Below are positions 1 through 4,033 of a stretch of 7,661 nt of DNA, piece after piece. The translations under genes and the position numbers were made by a program. The stretch lies in NCBI GenBank assembly GCA_910585415.1, contig CAJUDT010000052.1, positions 10,396-18,056 of the forward strand, in the 5' to 3' direction. The DNA is from an uncultured Flavonifractor sp. (lineage in GTDB: Bacteria > Bacillota > Clostridia > Oscillospirales > Oscillospiraceae). Positions within the stretch are counted from its first letter, which is position 1; every line of letters begins with the position of its first letter. The notes under the pieces were generated by a model. It worked only from the letters and a program-made list of their open reading frames with translations. It did not search any database and was not told the DNA's origin.

Positions 1-1506
1 TTCATTGATGGCATGGGCGTTCAGGGCGATCCGGCTGGCCTCCTTTTGGCGGTAGGCAATATCCAGATGGGTCGCAGGGATGAGGTTGCACCGCAGCAGT
101 TCCCGCAGCACATTGCCGGGGCCTACCGAGGGCAGCTGGTCCGGGTCGCCCACCAGAATGAGCCGGCACCCGTCCCGCAGGGCCCCCAGCAGGGCCCGCA
201 TGAGCAGAATGTCCACCATCGAGGTTTCGTCCACGATGACGGCGTCGGCCTTGAGGGGGTTGTCCTCGTCGTGGGCGAAGACCAGACGGTCGGAATGGGG
301 CTCGTACTGCGTCTCCAGCAGGCGGTGAATGGTATAGGCCTCCATACCGCACAGCTCGCCCAGGCGTTTCGCGGCCCGGCCGGTGGGGGCCGCCAGGGCG
401 GTGTCCAGCCCCAGGGCCTCAAAAAGAGCCAGCACACCCCGCAGGGAGGTGGTTTTGCCGGTACCCGGCCCGCCGGTGAGCAGCATCACCTGGCTCTGCG
501 CGGCCAGAGCCACCGCCGCCCGCTGCTGGGGGGCGTATGTGATGCCCTGTTCCTCCTGAATGCGGACGATGAGTTCGTTCAAATCCTGTGGAGGGGTCAG
601 CTCACCCGCCGCCAGCTCCCGAATGCGCCAGGCTACGAACTGTTCCGCCTCGCAGAGCTCTTGCAGGTAGATTGCCTCTTCTCCGGCTACCGCCTCTTGG
701 GTCAGCTCTCCCCGCTCCAGCAGGGCCTCCAGGGCGTCGGTGAGGGAGTCTCCCTCGTGGTTCAGCAGCTGCCCCGTGGCCCACAGGAGCTTTCGGCGGG
801 GGAGGAAGGTATGTCCGTTGTCCAGATTGTGCCTGAGCTCAAAGAGCAAGCCCGCCTCAATGCGCTGAGGGTCCTCTCCGTCCATGCCCAGGTCCAGGGC
901 CAGCCCATCCGCCAGAGCGAAGGATACGCCCAGCTCCGTATCGACCAGCAGGTAGGGGTTGGCCCGCACCGCTTCCAGGGCCCGGTCCCCGAACCGCCGG
1001 TACAGCGGCATTGCCAGCTGAAGAGGCAGGCCATATTGCCCCAAAAATTCCAGCAGCCGCCGCATTCCCATTTGAAGCCGGAAGGCCTCCCCCATGGCCA
1101 GGGCCCGCCGGCGGGAGATGCCCCGGATTGCGGTGAGCCGCTCCGGCGTTTCCTCCAGCACCGTGAGGGCGTCCTGCCCGAAGAGCTCTACCATCCGCCG
1201 GGCAGTGGCCGCGCCAATGCCCCGCACCGCGCCGGAGGCCAGATATTCATAGATGGCCTTCTCCCCGGCGGGCATACGGCGCTCTACGGTTTCGGCCTTG
1301 AACTGCTCGCCGTAGGCCGTGTGGCGCATCCAGACCCCCTGTACCGTGATGCTCTCCCCAGGGGATACGCCAGGGAGACAGCCCACCACGGTAATGCCCC
1401 CCGACTCGCCGGCGTCCAGCTTGAGGACGGTGTAGCCGTTCTCCTGATTCTGGAAAATAACCGCCTCTACAGTGCCCTCAATGCTGTTCCATTCCTCCGT
1501 CTGCAT
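1..1506 (-). CDS. recD2: RecD2-like ATP-dependent DNA helicase (SF1B), C-terminal part beyond window edge
   Basis: The minus strand is open from ATG 1506-1504 to base 1, giving 502 codons with no stop; RecD2 proteins are usually about 720-750 residues, so roughly the N-terminal two thirds is present. Residues 1-78 (starting MQTEEWNSIEGTVEAVIF) match the RecD2 OB-like N-terminal domain. Residues 90-135 hold helix-hairpin-helix-like segments (GAVRGIGAATARR, LTAIRGISRRRA). The helicase core starts near residue 322 (ITYAPQQRAAV, Q-motif-like). It has Walker A GGPGTGKTT (345-353), motif Ia APTGRAAKR (373-381), Walker B VDETSM (425-430, D426/E427) and motif III VGDPDQLPSVGPGN (452-465). Family members are 5'-3' helicases acting in DNA repair in bacteria that lack RecBCD; that role is family knowledge. 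A Shine-Dalgarno AAAGGGG nine bases upstream supports the start. The gene diverges from the symporter gene and appears to be transcribed on its own. Identification is confident; the motor domain 2A is unseen. Confidence 0.95.
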   Translation of the reverse strand, partial: MQTEEWNSIEGTVEAVIFQNQENGYTVLKLDAGESGGITVVGCLPGVSPGESITVQGVWMRHTAYGEQFKAETVERRMPAGEKAIYEYLASGAVRGIGAATARRMVELFGQDALTVLEETPERLTAIRGISRRRALAMGEAFRLQMGMRRLLEFLGQYGLPLQLAMPLYRRFGDRALEAVRANPYLLVDTELGVSFALADGLALDLGMDGEDPQRIEAGLLFELRHNLDNGHTFLPRRKLLWATGQLLNHEGDSLTDALEALLERGELTQEAVAGEEAIYLQELCEAEQFVAWRIRELAAGELTPPQDLNELIVRIQEEQGITYAPQQRAAVALAAQSQVMLLTGGPGTGKTTSLRGVLALFEALGLDTALAAPTGRAAKRLGELCGMEAYTIHRLLETQYEPHSDRLVFAHDEDNPLKADAVIVDETSMVDILLMRALLGALRDGCRLILVGDPDQLPSVGPGNVLRELLRCNLIPATHLDIAYRQKEASRIALNAHAINE

Positions 1507-1515
1507 GGTGGATCG

Positions 1516-1522
1516 CCCCTTT
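1516..1522 (-). promoter_or_regulatory. Ribosome binding site of the recD2-like gene
   Basis: Read on the minus strand this is AAAGGGG, nine bases before ATG 1506. It fixes the start of the helicase and leaves a short leader of about 20 bases after the predicted promoter. Confidence 0.75.
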
Positions 1523-1532
1523 CTTTAACAGG

Positions 1533-1561
1533 ATTGTACCACCTTCCGGGGGATTTGTCGA
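1533..1561 (-). promoter_or_regulatory. Sigma-A type promoter of the recD2-like gene
   Basis: On the minus strand there is a -35 box TCGACA (1561-1556), a spacer of exactly 17 bases and a -10 box TACAAT (1538-1533). Each hexamer differs from consensus at one position. Transcription would start near 1525, just upstream of the Shine-Dalgarno site. The -35 box lies ten bases from a perfect palindrome at 1571-1597, a position where a bound regulator could act. Confidence 0.75.
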
Positions 1562-1570
1562 ATGCAGTGT

Positions 1571-1597
1571 GAAAGAAAACCGTCAGGGTTTTCTTTC
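1571..1597. repeat. Perfect 11-bp inverted repeat upstream of the recD2 promoter
   Basis: GAAAGAAAACC (1571-1581) and GGTTTTCTTTC (1587-1597) are exact inverted copies around a five-base centre GTCAG. The repeat sits about ten bases upstream of the recD2 -35 box. It could be a dimeric operator, or, as RNA, an A/U-rich hairpin terminating transcription that comes from the right. There is no clear T tract beyond the stem on either strand, so an operator or a repeat-element arm are equally possible. A smaller inverted repeat, CGAAAT/ATTTCG, follows at about 1602-1619. Confidence 0.6.
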
Positions 1598-1714
1598 CCG
1601 TCGAAATCACAAAATTTCGGAACTTGTAAAACGAGTGTAGAAATTTTCCTCAACTGAAAATAGGGCAACCACAGAAACCGGAATACTGGCTCGACCCAAT
1701 CGAACAGAAAACAG

Positions 1715-1769
1715 AGAGCCGCATAAGCAATGCAGACTGTCATTGTTTATGCGGCTCTGCATTGTTTTT
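1715..1769. terminator. Strong terminator-like hairpin, possibly bidirectional
   Basis: Bases 1715-1732 pair with 1741-1758 over 18 positions with a single G-T wobble, around an eight-base loop (1733-1740). The outer ten pairs are GC-rich (AGAGCCGCAT/ATGCGGCTCT). On the plus strand a run of five T follows at 1765-1769, six bases after the stem. On the minus strand the following bases read CTGTTTTCTG, a weaker T-rich tail. Neither flanking gene ends here; both start outward. It therefore either ends an unrecognised small transcript, protects the two promoters from read-through, attenuates a long symporter leader, or is the tip of a small repeat element. Confidence 0.6.
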
Positions 1770-2023
1770 GGCGCAATTTGATGCTTTTCTGCATTGAAAT
1801 ACTGAAAAGGGGGACAGCTTTCCGCAACAATACAAAAAAATGACCGCTTTCCCCAAGCCTTTGCTGGAATAGAGCGCAGACTTGGCGCGTCCTTTGCTCT
1901 TTATACGCTCAAAATATCGTGTCCGTCCAGCTATTTCAGGGGACTGGTCGGGTGCGGCAGAGAAGGAGGTATTTCAGCGCACACCTTTGACCCTGTACAG
2001 TTCCTGTTTTGAGCGGAAAAGAA

Positions 2024-2028
2024 AGGAG
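2024..2028 (+). promoter_or_regulatory. Ribosome binding site deciding the symporter start
   Basis: AGGAG, within GAAAGGAG (2021-2028), is seven bases from ATG 2036. It favours that ATG over the in-frame TTG at 2009, which would place this site inside the coding sequence. Confidence 0.85.
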
Positions 2029-2035
2029 TCCAGAT

Positions 2036-3352
2036 ATGTTGCCTGCCAATATAACCGTGTCTTTGATTGTCGTGGTAATTGCCTTTGCGCTGTTCTTTTA
2101 CATGAGCTTCAAGGGCGTAAACCTGTTCCTCACTGTGTTTGCCTGTACCTTCCTGGTATGCCTGTGTACAAGCGATGGAATTTCCAGTATTTTTACCAGC
2201 TTCTTGCCCACTGTGGGTACGATGTTTCAGCAATTCCTGCTGCTCTATACCATTGGCGGGGCCTTTGGCTTCTGCCTGATGGAGAGCGGCCTCGGCTCCG
2301 CGATAGCGGTCCACCTGATTCGGGTATTTGGCGAAAAGTGGATTGCTGTCGTGCTTTTTGTCATTACCAGCCTGATGATGGCCGCTGGTGTGGGCTCGTA
2401 TCAATATGCGGTCCTGGCGATTTCCCTGCCGGTACTCAAGCGGCTGAATATGCCCCGCAAGGTGGCCTTGGCGGCTATGTCGGCGGGCGCTGGTTCTGTG
2501 GCCTATGGCATCCTGATTGGTATGCCCAATGCGCTGAATATTGCGCCCACCTCCTATCTGAACACCACAACCATGGCCGGTCCTGTCATTAGTCTGGTCT
2601 GTACCGCCTTTGCGGTGGTGTTTATCGTGGGCTATTTGCAGTGGCTGACCAGGCGCTGTAAGGAAAAGGGGGAGGGCTTTGTGTCCTATGCTGACGACCC
2701 TGTGCCGGAGAAGGAGGAAAGCCAGCTCCCTGCCGCTTGGAAGGGCTATGTCTGTGTTGCCGCCATCATCGGACTGAGCCTGCTGTTCCAGGCCCTGGGC
2801 ATCAATTCACTCCAGGCCACCGTCTATGCTCAGGCGCTTTCCATCGCCCTGCTTGTCCTGCTGGTGGGCAGAACCTTCCTGGAACACCCTTTTCAAACCT
2901 GCGTTCGGGGGATTCAAGGTTCGATTCTTCCGGTGGTGTTCATCTCTATCGTGGTGGGCTATGGTTCCGTTGTGCAGAAGACACCTGTGTTTACCTGGCT
3001 GGTGGAGCGGGTGCTGTCTATGGACCTGCATCCCTATATCCTCACCCTTGTGGCGGTTGCTCTGCTGTCCGGAATGACCGCCAATGGCACCGGCGGCGTC
3101 ACTCTGTTTATGAATACTTTTGGCAGCTCAATCATGAGCAATACTGCCATCAACCTGGGGGCGGTACACCGCATCGCCGCCATTGCGGGGTGCAGCTTCG
3201 ACTCTCTGCCCCACAACGGCGCCATAGCCTTTCAGCTCTCCGTATTCAAGCTGTCTTATAAAGAGGGGTATTTCCAGCAGTTTATGATGTCCGTAGTGAC
3301 GCCTCTTTTGTGCGGCGTTTTGGCAGTTATCCTGGCCATGGTACTATATTAA
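2036..3352 (+). CDS. GntP-family organic-acid/proton symporter
   Basis: This 438-residue protein is almost entirely hydrophobic, with about 12 predicted membrane spans (for example 8-25, 28-45, 62-80, 102-119, 183-201, 238-254, 264-278, 296-311, 334-346, 418-437) and one charged loop at 205-235. Length and motifs fit the GntP (gluconate:H+ symporter) family, whose members carry gluconate, related sugar acids or D-beta-hydroxybutyrate. Supporting segments are AGVGSYQYAVLAISLP (117-132), GTGGVTLFMNTFG (351-363) and the conserved C-terminal FDSLPHNGAI (388-397). The substrate cannot be read from sequence; the SLPHNGA motif resembles hydroxybutyrate/organic-acid permeases more than classic gluconate permeases, which is an inference. 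The start at ATG 2036 is set by its Shine-Dalgarno site. No catabolic gene (kinase, dehydrogenase, thiolase) adjoins it. The next plus-strand operon has its own promoter, so this gene is probably transcribed alone. Confidence 0.85.
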   Translation: MLPANITVSLIVVVIAFALFFYMSFKGVNLFLTVFACTFLVCLCTSDGISSIFTSFLPTVGTMFQQFLLLYTIGGAFGFCLMESGLGSAIAVHLIRVFGEKWIAVVLFVITSLMMAAGVGSYQYAVLAISLPVLKRLNMPRKVALAAMSAGAGSVAYGILIGMPNALNIAPTSYLNTTTMAGPVISLVCTAFAVVFIVGYLQWLTRRCKEKGEGFVSYADDPVPEKEESQLPAAWKGYVCVAAIIGLSLLFQALGINSLQATVYAQALSIALLVLLVGRTFLEHPFQTCVRGIQGSILPVVFISIVVGYGSVVQKTPVFTWLVERVLSMDLHPYILTLVAVALLSGMTANGTGGVTLFMNTFGSSIMSNTAINLGAVHRIAAIAGCSFDSLPHNGAIAFQLSVFKLSYKEGYFQQFMMSVVTPLLCGVLAVILAMVLY

Positions 3353-3589
3353 GCGGCGCTCCCGTTTGCGCGCGGTAAGTCTGGGAGCAGGAGCGGGCCT
3401 GTACGCGGTATGTGTACGCCCACTTCTGCTCCCAGCTGTATTTCCCAACGGGCCTAATCGGCGGCGGTTTCGGCCCTGGAATACGGGCTGGAGTCATATT
3501 TCAGTCCAGGCTTCACCCTGTGCGGACGCGGCGGGGATGCGGGCGGTATTTTTTCGCTGTGCGAGGGCCCTCCGAACCGAAAAACGGGC
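3353..3589 (+). other. GC-rich structured non-coding spacer
   Basis: These 237 bases lie between the symporter stop and the signalling promoter. Short open frames occur in them but lack ribosome binding sites and recognisable products. Pairable segments include CCCGTT (3361-3366) with AACGGG (3447-3452) enclosing the long hairpin, GGGCC (3450-3454) with GGCCC (3472-3476), and TCCAG (3505-3509), which can pair with CTGGA at either 3476-3480 or 3488-3492. A run of six T lies at 3549-3554 after very G-rich sequence, but I found no matching hairpin directly before it. A palindrome GAGGGCCCTC is at 3563-3572. The stretch is probably symporter 3' untranslated RNA or an independent RNA; it matches no RNA family I recognise. 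Confidence 0.5.
3381..3435 (+). other. Long stable stem-loop downstream of the symporter gene
   Basis: CTGGGAGCAG (3381-3390) pairs perfectly with CTGCTCCCAG (3426-3435). Pairing continues inward: 3391-3393 with 3423-3425 (one G-T), one mismatch, 3395-3398 with 3418-3421, a two-base bulge, then GTAC (3401-3404) with GTAC (3414-3417) closing a nine-base loop. About 21 pairs form in 55 bases. It begins 28 bases after the symporter stop codon, where a terminator or 3'-end-protecting hairpin would be expected, but only TGTATTT follows rather than a proper T tract. It may end transcription inefficiently, stabilise the mRNA, or be a core stem of a structured RNA. Confidence 0.6.
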
Positions 3590-3618
3590 TTGATTTTCCT
3601 GTTAATTTCCTTTAGAAT
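3590..3618 (+). promoter_or_regulatory. Sigma-A type promoter of the signalling operon
   Basis: The -35 box TTGATT (3590-3595), a spacer of exactly 17 bases and the -10 box TAGAAT (3613-3618) are close to consensus. Transcription would start near 3625, leaving a leader of about 45 bases before ATG 3671. This indicates that the receiver and kinases form an operon independent of the symporter. A 10-bp palindrome lies at 3563-3572, about 17 bases upstream of the -35 box. Confidence 0.8.
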
Positions 3619-3656
3619 AAGCCAAGTGGGACGTCAGGACCACCCAGCAATACAAC

Positions 3657-3663
3657 AGGGAGG
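3657..3663 (+). promoter_or_regulatory. Ribosome binding site deciding the receiver start
   Basis: AGGGAGG is seven bases from ATG 3671. It rules out the upstream in-frame TTG at 3590, which lies inside the promoter and would add 27 residues foreign to the receiver fold. Confidence 0.85.
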
Positions 3664-3670
3664 CAATCAC

Positions 3671-4033
3671 ATGAAAAAATGTGTCTTAGTGGTCGATGAT
3701 GACGGGATGAATCTGACGAGAACCAGAGTTATCCTGGGCAAAGAGTATGATGTGCTTTTGGCAAATTCGGGCATCGAGGCCCTGGCTGTGCTGAGAGACA
3801 AGAAGGTTGACATGGTCCTTTTGGATATTGACATGCCGGAGATGAACGGCATTGAGACCTTTGAGCGCATGAAGCGCTTTGCCGCCAATGTTCCTGTTAT
3901 CTTTTTAACGGCCTCGGGGCTGGAGCAGGATGTGGTCAGCGCCATCAAGCTGGGCGCGGTCAACTACCTGAAAAAGCCCTACCAGCCTCAGGAGCTGCTC
4001 AAGCGGGTCGCACAGGAGTTTGAACGGTCATGA
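3671..4033 (+). CDS. Stand-alone response-regulator receiver (CheY/Spo0F-like), no output domain
   Basis: The protein is 120 residues, which is the length of one receiver domain and nothing else. All the family's key positions are visible: acidic cluster D9-D10-D11 in VLVVDDDGMN, phospho-acceptor D52 in LLDIDMPEMNG, switch threonine T80 in IFLTASG, aromatic Y99 and conserved lysine K102 in NYLKKPY. It should therefore be phosphorylated by a histidine kinase or an HPt domain in the cytoplasm and act by protein-protein contact or as a relay intermediate. It is the first gene of the signalling operon, and its stop codon overlaps the start of the hybrid kinase (ATGA at 4030-4033), so the two are translationally coupled and probable partners. 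Which protein it passes the signal to cannot be told from this window. Being a single-domain receiver does not by itself make it an Spo0F or CheY orthologue. Confidence 0.92.
   Translation: MKKCVLVVDDDGMNLTRTRVILGKEYDVLLANSGIEALAVLRDKKVDMVLLDIDMPEMNGIETFERMKRFAANVPVIFLTASGLEQDVVSAIKLGAVNYLKKPYQPQELLKRVAQEFERS

Larger units (their letters stand above)
1507..2035. other. Divergent intergenic region between recD2 and the symporter gene
   Basis: This 529-base stretch holds no gene I can support. Bases 1565-1850 are visibly richer in A/T than the flanking genes. They contain the palindrome at 1571-1597, a smaller hairpin at about 1602-1619, and the terminator-like hairpin at 1715-1769. Bases 1850-2020 return to mixed composition and lead into the symporter gene. 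I found no convincing promoter for the symporter. The best weak candidate is TTTGCT (1893-1898) with TATCGT (1915-1920) and a 16-base spacer. A Shine-Dalgarno-like AAGGAGGT lies at 1963-1970 with no start codon at a usable distance. Confidence 0.6.

Noticed and set aside
13..1572. Long plus-strand open frame of 519 codons opposite the helicase gene
   Set aside because: It is the antisense of the RecD2 coding sequence in GC-rich DNA. Its product is Gln/Gly/Pro-rich with no recognisable domain, while the minus strand shows all the helicase motifs in order.
1525..1743. Minus-strand open frame of 72 codons in the divergent intergenic region
   Set aside because: Its start lies inside the 18-bp hairpin, there is no ribosome binding site, and it runs across the recD2 promoter. 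The product has no recognisable features.
1893..1920. Possible symporter promoter TTTGCT / TATCGT with a 16-base spacer
   Set aside because: Only three and four of six positions match the consensus boxes and the spacer is short. It is too weak to annotate, though nothing better was found before ATG 2036.
1931..2404. Minus-strand open frame of 157 codons opposite the symporter start
   Set aside because: It is the antisense shadow of hydrophobic coding sequence, giving a polar His/Gln/Glu-rich product with no domain.
1882..2592. Plus-strand open frame of 236 codons overlapping the symporter in another frame
   Set aside because: It has no ribosome binding site at its start and mostly overlaps the well-supported symporter. 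The product is Cys/Trp/His-rich as expected of an out-of-frame reading.
3366..3615. Two short plus-strand open frames (75 and 67 codons) in the spacer after the symporter
   Set aside because: Neither has a ribosome binding site, the products are unrecognisable, and both run into the promoter of the next operon. Strong pairing in the region argues for non-coding function.
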